Below are positions 48,194 through 58,816 of a stretch of 64,000 nt of DNA, one piece after another (the stretch's first letter is position 1; every line of letters starts with the position of its first letter). Source of the stretch: Microvirga guangxiensis. Its GTDB lineage: Bacteria; Pseudomonadota; Alphaproteobacteria; Rhizobiales; Beijerinckiaceae. Below the pieces are notes generated by a model, which had not been told where the DNA came from, searched no databases, and saw only the letters and a list, made by a program, of their open reading frames with translations. The position numbers were made by a program, and so were the translations under genes. The stretch lies in the NCBI RefSeq assembly GCF_900102135.1, contig NZ_FMVJ01000008.1:1-64000 (forward strand), written 5' to 3'.

Positions 48194-48655
48194 TCACTCC
48201 TCCCGGAACGCCCGCACCGCGTGATCGACCACCGGCTTGGTGAGATAGGACAAAACCGTCCGAGACCCCGTCCGGATCAACCCCTCAACAGGCATCCCTG
48301 GAACAAGCCGCAGCGTACCCAGACGCTCACGCTCGCCCGCCGCAAATGAAAGCCGGACAGGGTAATATTGCTGGCCGCTTCTGGGATCCGTCACCAAATC
48401 GGCCGCAATCACACTCACATAACCATAAAGCTCAGGCGTCGAACGCTGGTTGAAAGCGGATAAACGCAATGCCGTGCTTAACCCAGGTTGAACCTGGTCA
48501 ATATCCTGCGGAGATACCTTCACCTCAATGGAGAGCTCATTCGTTTCGGGAACGATCAGCATCAGAGGTTCGCTCGCATTGATGACGCCGCCAACCGTAT
48601 GCACAACGGATTGGTGAACAACGCCATCCTGGGGCGCATCGCAAGGGCGAGAAGG
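48194..48655 (-). pseudogene. Truncated HlyD-type secretion adaptor (C-terminal part)
   Basis: The frame from about 48655 to 48194 encodes 'DGVVHQSVVHTVGGVI', 'LMLIVPETNELSIEVKVSPQDIDQV' and 'GMPVEGLIRTGSRTVLSYLTKPV', the C-terminal beta-domain and last helix of type I secretion membrane fusion proteins (HlyD/PrtE). The N-terminal membrane anchor and coiled coil are absent, and no ABC transporter is nearby. It is a remnant, ending about 15 bp after repeat copy A. Confidence 0.75.
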
Positions 48656-48743
48656 ATGGATGTCACGGTGAGGCGTTTAGCATATCAGCCTCTTCCCAGG
48701 TTCGGGTTCGATGAGGGTCGATACGCCTGGAGCCGCAATTTCA

Positions 48744-49286
48744 TCAGACAGAAACGGTCGCAGCGAGCTCTTGTATCTCGTCAAAAAGCTCCGCGGCCTG
48801 TTGCGGATCGGTGCAGGGCAGTCGCGCGAGACTGGAGAGCACCATCCCGAGGGAAGCTAACAGGAGCAGGGTTGCTTTCTTCCCTCCCCTCCCGTCACTC
48901 CGCCGCACCACGCATGCCATCAGGGCCTGCAGTTCCTGGCATGGGTTCTGCTGCTCGCGCGCCAGCAGCAGCGGTGCGAAGCGGCGCCCGCCCGCTTCGT
49001 AGTCCTGGCGCAGCTCGCGGATGAACGCTTCCAGGATAGACTCCTGCCGACGCTCCGCGTCCTGAAGCGACTGTTCGAGCCGGAGGGCCATGCGACGCTG
49101 CAGGCCCGAGATCAGGCTGTCCTTAGAACCGAAATGGTACAGGAGGCCACCCTTGCTGACCCCTGCGGTCTGGGCAACGGCGTCGAGCGTGAATCCTGCG
49201 ATACCGCAAGTGCAGATTAGTCCCTCAGCCGCATCCAGGATGCGGTCACGAGCCGAGACGGATGTAGATTCGTGTCGTGTTGTCAT
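48744..49286 (-). CDS. TetR/AcrR family regulator (downstream of RND genes)
   Basis: 180 aa. TetR HTH: 'RDRILDAAEGLICTCGIAGFTLDAVAQTAGVSKGGLLYHFGSK' (key residues given), then a ligand domain with 'LLAREQQNPCQELQALM'. It follows the RND permease by 72 bp on the same strand, so it is likely the last gene of the pump operon. A second TetR lies divergent at 53900. Ligand unknown. Confidence 0.88.
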   Translation of the reverse strand: MTTRHESTSVSARDRILDAAEGLICTCGIAGFTLDAVAQTAGVSKGGLLYHFGSKDSLISGLQRRMALRLEQSLQDAERRQESILEAFIRELRQDYEAGGRRFAPLLLAREQQNPCQELQALMACVVRRSDGRGGKKATLLLLASLGMVLSSLARLPCTDPQQAAELFDEIQELAATVSV

Positions 49287-49358
49287 GGTGGAATGCGATG
49301 CATCGGTGTGGTCTGGCGGCGTCTTCGACGGCTGAGCGGCCAGACCATTCGTGCCTTG

Positions 49359-52300
49359 CTATGAAGCCTCGGACGGCAGCGCGTCCTCGTCCCCTCGGGG
49401 CTTCGGCTGGCGCCACGCGATCAGGCGGTAGAACATCGGGATCAAGAAAGTCGCGATGAACGTCGCGGCCAGCATGCCGCCGATCACTCCGGTACCGATC
49501 GAGTGGCGGCTTGCCGAGCCTGCGCCCGTCGAGATGGCGAGCGGCACAACGCCGAGGATGAAGGCCAGCGACGTCATCACGATCGGGCGGAAGCGCAAGC
49601 GCGCCGCGTCGATGGCGGCATCGACCGCGTTCGCACCCTCCTGGCGTCTGAGGACGGCGAACTCGACGATCAGGATCGCGTTCTTCGCCGCGAGGCCGAT
49701 CAGCGTGACCAGACCGATCTGGAAATACACGTCGTTGGTCAGGCCGCGCAGCCAAATGGCGATGAGCGCACCGAACAGGGCGAAGGGTACGGCCGTGATG
49801 ACTGCGAGCGGCAGGCTCCACTTCTCGTACTGCGCCGCCAGGATCAGGAACACCATGATGAGACCGAAGATCATCGCCTGGGACCCGGTGCCGCCCGTTT
49901 CCAGTTCCTGATAGGCCGAGCCTGTCCAGGCGATCTGGAATCCCTCTGGCATCGCCTCCCGGGCCACGTCCTGCATCGCCGCAATCGCCTGCCCCGAGGT
50001 GTAGCCCGGAGCCGGGTTGCCGGTCACCTTGGCGGCGTTAAAGGCGTTGAAACGCTCCAGCTGATCGGGACCGATGACGCGCTTCACCGTCACGAGCGTG
50101 CTCAGCGGGATCATGCTGCCCGAGGCTGCCTTGACAAAGACATGCCGCAGGTCGTCTGGGGTCTGGCGGAAGTTCGACTCCGATTGCAGCATGACGCGGT
50201 AGTTGCGTCCGAACAGCGTGAAGTCGTTGACGTACAGGTTGCCGAACGTGCTCTGCATCGCCTCGAAGACTGAGTTGATCGGTACGTTCAGAGCCTTCGC
50301 CTTCTCCCGGTCGAGGTCGATATTGTACTGCGGCACGTTCGTGTCGAAGGTTGTCCGCACACCGGCGAGTTCCGGTCGCTTGGAGGCGGCCTCGACCAGC
50401 TTCGCGGTGGCCGCGTTGAGGCTGGCGACGCCGCCGCCTGTACGGTCCTGCAGGTAGAGCTCAAATCCGCCCGTGGTGCTCAGGCCCATGATGGGTGGCG
50501 GGTTGAAAGCGAGCACCATGCCGTCCTTGATGCCGGCATTCATGCCGATGAACGGTCCCGCAAGCTTGCGGGCGTCGAGTTCCGGCGCCTCGCGTTCGGC
50601 CCAGTCCTTCAGCGACACGAACGACGTGCCGGCGCTGGTCTTCATGCTGCCCGAGAGCAGATCGAAGCCTGACACCGCGAAGACGTTCTCCACGGCCGGG
50701 TGGTTCTGGAAGTTCTCGCTGGCGGCGCCCACCACCGCCTGTGTGCGGCTCAGAGAAGCCGCCGGTGGCAACACGGCGATGCTGAACAGAACGCCCTGAT
50801 CCTCGTCCGGCACAAGCGAGCCCGGGATCGTCATGAACATGTAGGCAGTTGCGCCCACTACACCCGCCGAGATCAGCAGGCCGACGGCAACGCGACGCAC
50901 CAGGAAGCGTACACCGGCTGTATAGCCGGCGGTCATCCGCTCGAATGCGCGATTGAACACGCGGAACGGCAGCGCAGGTTCCTGGTGTCCTGGCTTCAGG
51001 ATCAGCGCGCACAGGGCTGGCGTCAGCGTCAGCGCCACGATGCCCGAGATCGTCACTGAGATCGCGATGGTGACAGCGAACTGCTTGTACATCTCGCCGG
51101 CCAGTCCGCCCATGAAGGTGACCGGCACGAACACGGCGCACAACACCAGAACGATGGCGATGACAGGCCCCGTGACCTCACCCATGGCTTTGATGGCGGC
51201 CTGACGCGGCGGCAAATGCTCGGTCGACATGATACGTTCGACGTTCTCCAGCACCACGATAGCGTCGTCGACCACGATGCCGATGGCCAGAACCAGACCG
51301 AACAGGGTCAGCAGATTGATCGAGAACCCGAACAGGTACATGCCGGCGAATGTGCCGATGATCGAGATCGGCACCGCAATTACTGGGATCAGCGTGGCAC
51401 GCCAGTTCTGCAGGAACAGGAACACGACGGCGATAACCAGCACGATGGCCTCGATGAAGGTATAGATGACCTCCTCGACGGACACCTTGATGAACTTCGT
51501 CGTGTCGAAGGGAATTTGATAATCGATGCCCTCCGGGAAGGCCCCCTTCAGTTCGTCCATCCGGGCGGTCAGCGCCTCCATGGTGGCGAGCGCGTTAGCG
51601 CCCGGCTGAAGATAGACCGCAATCGGCACGGCCGGCGTGCCGTTCAGTTCAGCTGTGACCGTATAGCTCTGCGCACCAAGCTCCACGCGAGCGACGTCCT
51701 TGAGACGCAGCGCCGCCGCGTTTTCATTCGAGCGCAGGATGATGTTCTCGAATGCCTCCCGATCCGGCAGGCGGCCCATGGTCGTGGCCGAGTAGGTGAA
51801 AGCCACGGACTTGTCCGTCGGCTCGTCACCGAAACGACCAGCGGCGAACTGGGCATTCTGCTCGCGGATGGCTGTGGCGACGTCAGTAGGCGTCAGCTTG
51901 TATTGGGCCAGCTTGTCCGGACGCAGCCAGATGCGCATGGAATAATCGAGCGAGCCGAGGGCCGAGGCATCGCCCACCCCCGGGATGCGCTTAAGCTCGT
52001 CGATAACATTGAGAAGGGCGTAGTTGCCGACATAGGTCCGGTCGTAGCGCGGATCCTTGGAGAACATGGCGACCATGCCGAGGATCGAGGTCGAGCGCTT
52101 GGCCACAGTGACGCCCTGCCGGGTCACTTCCGAAGGGAGAAGCGGCGTTGCACGCTGCACCCGATTGTTGACGTCGATGGTGGCCTGGTCCGGATCCGTG
52201 CCGAGCGCGAAGGTCACGGTCAGCTGCATCGTGCCGGCGCTGGAGTTCGAGGACTGCATGTAGAGCATGCCCTCGACGCCGTTGATCTGCTGTTCCAGGG

Positions 52301-52493
52301 GCGCCGCCACGGTCTGGGCCACCGTCTCGGCGCTCGCGCCGGGATAGGTGGCGCTCACGACGACCTGGGGCGGCGTCAGCTCAGGATATTGGGCGATCGG
52401 CAGCGCCCGAAGGGCCAGAATACCGGCGAGGACGATGACAATGGAGATGACCGCGGCGAAGACCGGCCGGTCGATAAAAAAGCGGGGGTTCAT
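49359..52493 (-). CDS. RND efflux pump inner-membrane permease (HAE1 family)
   Basis: 1044 aa, the normal length for AcrB/MexB. It starts [20 protein letters not shown], with 12 membrane segments and the proton-relay region '[18 protein letters not shown]' containing the paired aspartates of segment 4. Hydrophobic and amphipathic drugs or solvents are usual substrates, rather than metals (CzcA/CusA), because the HAE1 motifs predominate. The start overlaps the adaptor stop by 1 bp. Confidence 0.94.
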   Translation of the reverse strand: MNPRFFIDRPVFAAVISIVIVLAGILALRALPIAQYPELTPPQVVVSATYPGASAETVAQTVAAPLEQQINGVEGMLYMQSSNSSAGTMQLTVTFALGTDPDQATIDVNNRVQRATPLLPSEVTRQGVTVAKRSTSILGMVAMFSKDPRYDRTYVGNYALLNVIDELKRIPGVGDASALGSLDYSMRIWLRPDKLAQYKLTPTDVATAIREQNAQFAAGRFGDEPTDKSVAFTYSATTMGRLPDREAFENIILRSNENAAALRLKDVARVELGAQSYTVTAELNGTPAVPIAVYLQPGANALATMEALTARMDELKGAFPEGIDYQIPFDTTKFIKVSVEEVIYTFIEAIVLVIAVVFLFLQNWRATLIPVIAVPISIIGTFAGMYLFGFSINLLTLFGLVLAIGIVVDDAIVVLENVERIMSTEHLPPRQAAIKAMGEVTGPVIAIVLVLCAVFVPVTFMGGLAGEMYKQFAVTIAISVTISGIVALTLTPALCALILKPGHQEPALPFRVFNRAFERMTAGYTAGVRFLVRRVAVGLLISAGVVGATAYMFMTIPGSLVPDEDQGVLFSIAVLPPAASLSRTQAVVGAASENFQNHPAVENVFAVSGFDLLSGSMKTSAGTSFVSLKDWAEREAPELDARKLAGPFIGMNAGIKDGMVLAFNPPPIMGLSTTGGFELYLQDRTGGGVASLNAATAKLVEAASKRPELAGVRTTFDTNVPQYNIDLDREKAKALNVPINSVFEAMQSTFGNLYVNDFTLFGRNYRVMLQSESNFRQTPDDLRHVFVKAASGSMIPLSTLVTVKRVIGPDQLERFNAFNAAKVTGNPAPGYTSGQAIAAMQDVAREAMPEGFQIAWTGSAYQELETGGTGSQAMIFGLIMVFLILAAQYEKWSLPLAVITAVPFALFGALIAIWLRGLTNDVYFQIGLVTLIGLAAKNAILIVEFAVLRRQEGANAVDAAIDAARLRFRPIVMTSLAFILGVVPLAISTGAGSASRHSIGTGVIGGMLAATFIATFLIPMFYRLIAWRQPKPRGDEDALPSEAS

Positions 52494-53698
52494 TACTTCA
52501 CCGCGACATTGGTATTGGAGCTGGCCGATGCCATCGATGCGGTCACGGGCGCGCCGGGACGAACCTTGATGACGCCCTCGGTGACGATCTTGTCACCCAA
52601 CCTTAGGCCGGAGGCAGCGATCCAGCCGCCCTCGACCTGCCGGCCGAGCTGGACAGGACGCACCTCCGCCTGGCCGCTGGCATTCACCGCATAGACGAAT
52701 TGCCCCTGCGGGCCCTGCATCACGGCCGCTTCGGGGACCACGATGGCGTCGCTGAGGATCAGTCCGTCCACGGCCGCCCGCACGAACTGTCCGGGGACAA
52801 GGCGTCGGTCGGGATTCTTGACGACGGCGCGGGCCTGCAGGGTTCCGGTCTCGGTGTCGATGCTGCTCGACGTGAAGTCGATGGTGCCCTCCTGATCGTA
52901 GACCTGCCCATCACCGAAGGTGATCCTCACCTTGAGGTTCGTGGAGGGGGACCCTTTCGAGGACTGGGCATCGAGGAGGCGGCGGATCTCAGCACCTTCC
53001 CGGTCGGCGAACGAAAAATTGACGTAGACAGGGTCAAGCTCGGTGATCGAGGTCAGCAGGCCGCTGTCGCCGCTCGTGCCGATCAGACTGCCTTCCGGCA
53101 CCTGCTCTAGGCTAGTGATGCCGCTGATGGGCGCCTTGACCTTGGTATAGTCGAGGTTGAGCTGGGCCGTTCGCACCTGTGCCTCGGCCGCCGCGACGGC
53201 GGCTGCGCCAAGCTCCTTGGCAGAGAGCGCATCGTCGCGGGCTTTTTCGCTGCCTGCCCCCTTGGCGAAGAGCTGGAGGGCACGTTCGGCGTCACGAACA
53301 GCCTGGTTGTATTGGGCTTGGGCCTGCTGAAGCTGCGCCTTGGCACGGGCGAGTTCCGCCTCGAACGGCGCGGGATCGATCTCGAACAGCACCTGGCCAG
53401 CCTTCACGGTCGAGCCTTCGTTGAAGTTGCGCTTGAGAAGAATCCCGCCGACACGGGCCCGGACCTGAACCTCGCGGTGTGCCGAGATGCGGGCCGCGTA
53501 CTCGTAGATTACGGTCACCGCCTTGGCCTTGATCTCAGCCACGGTCACCTGCGGGGGCGGCATTTGCCCTCCTGCAGGCTGTTGCGCGTTTGCGAATGAC
53601 AGTGGTGTCAGGAGCAGAGCTGCAGACAAAAGGAGACGGGTTGCCGGCATCGTGGGGCGGAGCATCGAGGGACTCGTTTGATTGATGGTGCGCCGCAT
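52493..53698 (-). CDS. RND periplasmic adaptor (membrane fusion protein)
   Basis: Up to 401 aa from ATG 53698; in-frame ATGs at 53665 and 53650 are alternatives and none has a strong ribosome site. Signal peptide (about 15-38, ending FANA), barrel-sandwich hybrid ('[30 protein letters not shown]', abbreviated), an alpha-hairpin coiled coil and a beta barrel. It links the inner-membrane permease to an outer-membrane channel; no TolC-like gene is in the operon. Two repeat operator sites lie just upstream. Confidence 0.93.
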   Translation of the reverse strand: MRRTINQTSPSMLRPTMPATRLLLSAALLLTPLSFANAQQPAGGQMPPPQVTVAEIKAKAVTVIYEYAARISAHREVQVRARVGGILLKRNFNEGSTVKAGQVLFEIDPAPFEAELARAKAQLQQAQAQYNQAVRDAERALQLFAKGAGSEKARDDALSAKELGAAAVAAAEAQVRTAQLNLDYTKVKAPISGITSLEQVPEGSLIGTSGDSGLLTSITELDPVYVNFSFADREGAEIRRLLDAQSSKGSPSTNLKVRITFGDGQVYDQEGTIDFTSSSIDTETGTLQARAVVKNPDRRLVPGQFVRAAVDGLILSDAIVVPEAAVMQGPQGQFVYAVNASGQAEVRPVQLGRQVEGGWIAASGLRLGDKIVTEGVIKVRPGAPVTASMASASSNTNVAVK

Positions 53699-53705
53699 AT
53701 ATTCA

Positions 53706-53751
53706 TTGACTCACGAGTCAGTCAACTGTTATTGACCTGTGAGTCAGTCAA
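53706..53751. promoter_or_regulatory. Tandem TetR operator-like repeats
   Basis: Two 20-bp sites, TTGACTCACGAGTCAGTCAA (53706-53725) and TTGACCTGTGAGTCAGTCAA (53732-53751), are spaced 26 bp apart start to start and share 17 of 20 positions. Each has TTGAC at one end and GTCAA at the other, with GAGTCA inside. They lie between the divergent adaptor and TetR genes, close to the adaptor start, the usual place for an AcrR-type repressor. Confidence 0.75.
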
Positions 53752-53899
53752 TTCTTTACTGCGCTGCTCCAGCCGACGGTTGGCTAAAAAACGGCATCGT
53801 GTTGGTTGATCTGCTGCCTCTTGTGGATGGTTGTGCCGAAAGACGTGTGGCGCCATGCCTTCACGGGCATTGAGTGGAGGGGAAGTTGAGGAGCACCAT

Positions 53900-54541
53900 A
53901 TGGCAGGAGGCGTAAGAGCCCGCCGCAAGGCAGAGCGCCCCGGAGAGATCCTGGACGCCGCCTTCGAGGAGTTCGTTCAGAAGGGCTACGCAGCCACGCG
54001 TCTTGAGGACGTCGCTGCCCGCGCCGGCGTCACCAAGGGCACGATCTACTTCTACTTCGAGAACAAGGAACAGGTCTTCGTGGCGATGGTCCGGGAGTTC
54101 TCGCGACCGCTCCACATTCAGGCCGAGGAATTCGCGACAAGCAGTTCGTCCACGGCACCGGAATTCCTGCGCGCCTATCTCTGCTATCTGTACCGCATCC
54201 TTGCCACCGATCCACGCAGCAGGGAGATCTTTCGGCTTCTGATTGCCGAAGCAAGTCGGTTCCCGGAGCTGATCGACGAGCACCACCAGAACTTCATGGG
54301 GCCGGTGGTCAAACGCCTGCGCGAGAGCCTGGAAGCAGGGGCCGCGAAAGGCGAGATCCGCTCGCCATCTATCTTGGAGTTTCCCGAACTCCTCCTCGCG
54401 CCTGCCCTGTCTCTGAACATCTCGATGCTTCTGTTTTCGGATCGGCGACCGATTGACATGGAACGGCATTTCGAGATTGCCGTGGATCTCCTTCTAAATG
54501 GACTTTTGCCACGCCCAGCAGGAGATCCTGGTCGGCATTAA
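53900..54541 (+). CDS. TetR/AcrR family regulator of the RND operon
   Basis: 213 aa from ATG 53900, with TGAGGAG upstream. HTH: 'GEILDAAFEEFVQKGYAATRLEDVAARAGVTKGTIYFYFENKE' (key segment). The C-terminal ligand domain matches the AcrR-like TetR_C group. Divergent from the RND operon with the tandem operator sites between them, so it is the likely repressor of the pump. Confidence 0.9.
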   Translation: MAGGVRARRKAERPGEILDAAFEEFVQKGYAATRLEDVAARAGVTKGTIYFYFENKEQVFVAMVREFSRPLHIQAEEFATSSSSTAPEFLRAYLCYLYRILATDPRSREIFRLLIAEASRFPELIDEHHQNFMGPVVKRLRESLEAGAAKGEIRSPSILEFPELLLAPALSLNISMLLFSDRRPIDMERHFEIAVDLLLNGLLPRPAGDPGRH

Positions 54542-55139
54542 CGGGTTTCCACTTGGATCTGTTGAGACCCTGTGCCCCCTCGCTCCAACAGATCCCAGCC
54601 TCGCATCGAGAGTCTTCCGTTTCGTGTCAGTGGCAAGTTTCCCTGGTTGCCGCTGATCATACGATGAAGAGAAACGATAGGTCCTCGGTGCGAGGCCTTT
54701 GTTGTTCCCCCTGTAGAGCGCAGACCAAGTGGGGACGGGCCTCAGTGAAAAATCAGAAGCCCCGAAACGGGTCAAAGTGTATCATAAAGCCGAGCGGATG
54801 TAGGTATGCTTACCGCCAGAAAACGGAACTTGGGATAAGGTCAGCCCTCGTGTTAGGAGCAGACGCTCTGAGCCAACAGAGGGGGTGAGGAAGGCGATGC
54901 CGAACTGTGTAAGGGATTAAATCGTCCCGGAAGTTGTGTAATCCGAAAATGGGTATGTCTCGAACACAAGCCGGTGACAGGGCGCTGCAACCATGGCGCA
55001 AGCTCGATGCTTTTAGCGCAGGGGTAACCTGCACGAGGGGCGAAGCCCAGTTCACACACGATTCAGCAATTTGGGTTGATTGTGCCGTTTACCAGAGCGC
55101 GTGACGCACCACATTCTCGCCGAGACTGTCCAATCTCCT
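54542..55139. other. Intergenic region without recognised gene
   Basis: About 600 bp between the TetR and EamA genes. No frame encodes a recognisable protein, and no tRNA or strong terminator was found. It is less GC-rich than neighbouring genes and may contain decayed sequence plus the EamA promoter. Confidence 0.4.
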
Positions 55140-56123
55140 ATGAGCCCTCCTCCCACCGCCTCCGCCGTAGCCCGCTGTCCATCCACTGAGGGCGTCTCAG
55201 CGACGTTGACCGCGGGGAGCGCTGCTCCCGCCAAGGACGCGACCTTCGCCGCAATTGGCTTGACGCTGTTGTCGACAGCCTTCTTCGCCATGGGTGACGT
55301 TACTGCGAAGGGTCTAACAGGCACGCTGCCGGCGCTCGAGGTCACCTGGCTGCGCTACATCGTGTTTTGCCTCGTAGTCATGCCAACGGTATTCATCACT
55401 CGTGGCGCGAGGGCGATGCACACATCGCGCCCGCTCCTCCAGATCATTCGGGCGCTGGCCATGGCCGGCTCAGCCGTGTTCTTCATCCTCGGACTGGGAT
55501 ACCTTCAGGTAGCCGAAGCCACGGCGATCAACTTCATCTCACCGATCTTCATCACCGCACTTTCGATCCCGCTTCTTGGCGAGACGGTGGGCATCCGGCG
55601 CTGGGCTGCAGCAGCAGTGGGCTTCCTGGGGGTAATGCTCGTTATCCAGCCTGGTAGCGCAGCCTTCCAACTGGCCGCGCTGCTGCCGATCGCCGCCGCA
55701 CTCTCGTGGGCCGTAGCTGCGATTACCACCCGCCGGATGAGCTCTGAACAGCCCGAGGCGACTTTGGCGTGGTCGGCGGTGATTGGGCTGGTCGCCCTGA
55801 CCGCCTTCGTGCCGTTCCATTGGCGTACACCCTCAGCCGAAGAGATCGGCTTGGCCATCTTGATGGGGGGCTTCTCGACGATGGGCCACTGGCTCATTAT
55901 CCTGGCCTACCGCAAGACCGCAGCCTCCACCATCGCCCCTTTCTCCTACGTCCAGCTTCTGTTTGCCGGGTTGCTCGGCTTTGCCGTCTTCGGCACCGTC
56001 CCCGGAGCCATGACCTTCGTCGGCGGGCTCGTCATCGCGGCGAGCGGCCTCTACACGGCCCACCGGGAGCGCATCAGGACAAGAGAAGCGAGGCTGGCTG
56101 CGGCTGGGATCTGCCGCTCTTGA
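55140..56123 (+). CDS. EamA/DMT family permease
   Basis: 327 aa from ATG 55140. Ten hydrophobic segments in two EamA repeats; the first includes 'LTLLSTAFFAMGDVTAKGL' and 'ATAINFISPIFITALSIPLLGE', and the second 'ALSWAVAAITTRRMSSEQPEAT'. Such proteins export amino acids, nucleosides or drugs. It stands alone within the unit bracketed by the direct repeats. Substrate unknown. Confidence 0.88.
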   Translation: MSPPPTASAVARCPSTEGVSATLTAGSAAPAKDATFAAIGLTLLSTAFFAMGDVTAKGLTGTLPALEVTWLRYIVFCLVVMPTVFITRGARAMHTSRPLLQIIRALAMAGSAVFFILGLGYLQVAEATAINFISPIFITALSIPLLGETVGIRRWAAAAVGFLGVMLVIQPGSAAFQLAALLPIAAALSWAVAAITTRRMSSEQPEATLAWSAVIGLVALTAFVPFHWRTPSAEEIGLAILMGGFSTMGHWLIILAYRKTAASTIAPFSYVQLLFAGLLGFAVFGTVPGAMTFVGGLVIAASGLYTAHRERIRTREARLAAAGICRS

Positions 56124-56413
56124 ATTGCGAAAAGAACGAACTGGTCAGAGAGCGTTCCGAACCATGCGCTTGGAAGGGCGCGCGTTTTTGAGGCTATGTG
56201 CGGATCGACGGCCGAAGGCTTCCTCGACGGACATCACTCCCCGCGAGACCAACGGATCTACATTCTCGCACGTTGCTTCAACCTTGCGAGGGCCTGACTC
56301 AGTGGGTCAGCTCGAAGTGCCGCACGAATACTACGACCAATATGCTCTGGGGGTACAAGGTTAGTTGTGAGATGCTCCATGCATCGAGATTGATTGCAAG
56401 GTGAGCCAGACAT

Positions 56414-56508
56414 CCAAAGCGTCGGTGGTTTCAGGTCCCCGCAACCAAAAACAACAGCCCTCGCCTGGTAACCCCAGCGAGGGCTTTGTCGTATCCGGAC
56501 CCGGGTGA
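56414..56508. repeat. Direct repeat, copy B (tRNA-3'-end-like plus hairpin)
   Basis: Second copy of the repeat at 48083. Here 'GGTCCCCGCAACCA' is followed by the stronger hairpin AGCCCTCGC...GCGAGGGCT with a short T run, and then by the C-terminal coding end of the decayed serine recombinase, exactly the order seen at tRNA-fMet and the intact recombinase (331-400). This suggests copy B is the attachment-side end of an older element. Confidence 0.75.
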
Positions 56509-57300
56509 GAAGGCAGAAACGATGCGACGAAGGACTTGTTGCCGCTCGGCCTGATGTCCTGACGAGCACAAGCTAAGAATGCGCACTAGGTCACTGTACA
56601 GAACCGCATCGAGACCACCGCCCCGTCCCTTTGGCGTCAGCTCGATCGTCTCGATCAACGTACGAACGAGCTCCATGGCTTCGTCGCGGTGTGCGGCATC
56701 CTCAAGCAGGCTCTCCAGCTCTTCGACCTTGCGGCGGTAAACCGCAAGGTTCGGATGCACCGATACGTTGGGGATGGTCGCAGACGCATTCTTCTGCGAC
56801 AGAAGAGCGGCCTTCTCCGCCTCCAATTCCGCAAGGCGGGTCTTCATAGAGGGCTGATACAGCCCGTCCTCGATCGCGCTTAGGATGCCGTCGATCTTGC
56901 GCTGAACGCCTGCGAGCTTCGTCTCGATCTCCGTGGCCTTGCCAGTCGCCTCTTTCGACAGCCGGTTGACCTCCTCCTGGTAGGCGCGCGTGAACTCCGC
57001 CACCAACTCCGGCGTGAGCAAGTTGTGCTTCAGGCTGTGAGAATGCGCGCCTCGATCTCTTGGCGGCTGATCGTCCGGCCGTTGCTGCACAAGTCCTTGG
57101 AATGGCGTCCGGCGCAGCCGTAACCGTCCTTGGCGATGATCGCGTATGCGGCGCCTCAGCCGCCGCAGGCTAGTAAGCTCCAGAGCGGAAAATGGCGGCG
57201 CTAGGCTCCATTGAGCACATTGCTCTGCTCGCCGCATGCCGTCTCAAACGCTCCCATTCTCTTATGGTCCGCTTGGAGCCGATTGCGCATCATCTTGCTG
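56431..57300 (-). pseudogene. Decayed serine recombinase
   Basis: The C-terminal part ('NLLTPELVAEFTRAYQEEVNRL', 'KIDGILSAIEDGLYQPSMKTRL', 'IPNVSVHPNL', 'GGGLDAVLYSDLVRIL', shown in pieces) matches the intact recombinase at 299-1987 closely. Upstream, another frame gives the zinc-ribbon region but with TAG and TGA stops ('NVLNGA' stop 'RRHFPLWSLLACGG' stop 'GAAYAIIAKDGYGCAG'), and a one-base deletion near 57037 joins the two. The catalytic N-terminal domain is absent. The gene ends inside repeat copy B, as the intact one ends inside tRNA-fMet. Confidence 0.85.
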
Positions 57301-57454
57301 AACAATCACTTTTTGATGGGCGGAGATCCCTTTTGCCCTTGTTGCAGAGGCAGGCACCATCCCGTTCATTGCCAACCCTGCGGCCATTCTACCGATGGCA
57401 CACGCCCTTGCCGCCGCAGCAAAAATCCTTGACAAGCCTAGGTGTGCGGGTACT

Positions 57455-57474
57455 CTTGTACTCCGGTATACAAG
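57455..57474. promoter_or_regulatory. GntR operator-like palindrome with promoter
   Basis: Inverted repeat CTTGTA (57455-57460) and TACAAG (57469-57474), typical of FadR/FCD-type GntR sites. A -35 box TTGACA (57429-57434) and a -10-like TACTCT (57451-57456) overlap it, so binding would block transcription of the M20 gene at 57488 and the following operon. The GntR encoded at 58817 is the likely ligand-responsive repressor. Confidence 0.65.
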
Positions 57475-57487
57475 AATGGAGAAGGTC

Positions 57488-58654
57488 GTGAGCTTGGCAA
57501 CGGAGTTCCATAGCGTTTTTGCAGCAAGACTTGACACAATGCTGACGGATATCGCCGAACTCGTAGGTATCGAAGCAGGCTCGTATGAGGTCGAAGGCGT
57601 AACCCTCACATCTCGCTGGATCGGCGAACGGCTGCAAAAGCAGGGGTTCGAACTCCAATATGAACAGGTGCCCGAACGAGGAGATCGCCTCGTTGCGGTT
57701 CGAAAGGGCCAAGGGCACGGTCGGCTGATGATCCTCGGTCACGCGGATACGGTATGGCCTCGCGGTACGCTGGAAAGCTGGCCTTTTGAGATCAAGGGTG
57801 ATCTGGCTACGGGCCCTGGCGTCGGCGACATGCGAGGGGGGCTCGTTCTGGCTCTCAACGCGATCGAAGTTGCCTCACAGGCCGGAGGCGCCGACTTCGA
57901 AGAGATCAAGTTTCTGGTTGTAAGCGACGAAGAGCTGGGCAGTCCGCTTTCCCGGGGCTGGATCGAGGAGCATGCTAAAAATTCCGACTGGGTGCTGACC
58001 CTAGAGCCTGGGCGGCCGAATGGCGGCTACTTTACCTCCCGTGGGGCAGTCGGCGCATTCTACATCGAGGCAACCGGGAAGACGGCCCATGCGGCTGCCA
58101 ACTATCTAAAAGGCGCATCTGCGATCCGCCCTCTCGCCATATTGGTTCCGAAGCTCGAAGCCCTCACGGACCTCGATATCGGGACCATCGTCAATGTCGG
58201 AATATTCCAGGGCGGAGATGCGCGGCAGGTTGTGCCGGGATACGCCAAACTCCATGTCGACATGCGGGCGCGCACTCTAGACGCCGCAGAAAAGCTGCAG
58301 CAAGAAGTCGAGCGTCTTGTCGCTGAGGTGTCCAGCGAGCGGGTGCCGGTGGTGCTCAAGGGCGGCTGGACGCGTCCGGCATGGTCCAAGACACCCGAAA
58401 CCCAGGAGTTGTTCAACATCGTCGCAAAGGCATCCGAAGAAATCGGTGCCCCGTGCTTCGAGTTGACCAATGTCGCAGGCGGATCAGACGCCAGCTTCTG
58501 TGGCGCATTGGGAGTGCCGACGATTGATGGTCTCGGCCCCATCTGCAATGACATCTGCTCTCGTGATGAAACGATTGTCGTCGAAAGTCTGGTGGGGCGC
58601 GGGGCCGTGTTCGCCACGTTGATCGCAGAGTTGTCGAAAAGCGAAGACGTTTAG
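57488..58654 (+). CDS. M20 family metallopeptidase (carboxypeptidase G2-like)
   Basis: 388 aa from GTG 57488, preferred because GGAG lies six bases upstream; ATG 57476 is the alternative. Zinc-site motifs are intact: His in 'ILGHADTVWPRG', Asp in 'VGDMRGG' and the catalytic Glu pair in 'VVSDEELGS', with a dimerisation domain about 180-290. It hydrolyses N-acyl amino acids or small peptides such as glutamyl conjugates. First gene of the right-hand catabolic unit. The exact substrate is unknown. Confidence 0.88.
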   Translation: MSLATEFHSVFAARLDTMLTDIAELVGIEAGSYEVEGVTLTSRWIGERLQKQGFELQYEQVPERGDRLVAVRKGQGHGRLMILGHADTVWPRGTLESWPFEIKGDLATGPGVGDMRGGLVLALNAIEVASQAGGADFEEIKFLVVSDEELGSPLSRGWIEEHAKNSDWVLTLEPGRPNGGYFTSRGAVGAFYIEATGKTAHAAANYLKGASAIRPLAILVPKLEALTDLDIGTIVNVGIFQGGDARQVVPGYAKLHVDMRARTLDAAEKLQQEVERLVAEVSSERVPVVLKGGWTRPAWSKTPETQELFNIVAKASEEIGAPCFELTNVAGGSDASFCGALGVPTIDGLGPICNDICSRDETIVVESLVGRGAVFATLIAELSKSEDV

Positions 58655-58816
58655 TGAAAAGGATGACCAGCAGCAGCGGCCTTCATGTTTGTCGTGACGG
58701 CGGCGACCTTCGCACTGCCTGGAAGGCGAGCTGCCGTGCTGCGGCATGCTTTAGTGTCAACTGTTAACGGCGACCAAAACTTGAAAAGCGACCTGAGACT
58801 TTGGGGGAAACAGGCT

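Noticed and set aside
54542-55139. Small frames between the TetR and EamA genes
   Set aside because: None has a ribosome site, recognisable motif or consistent composition.
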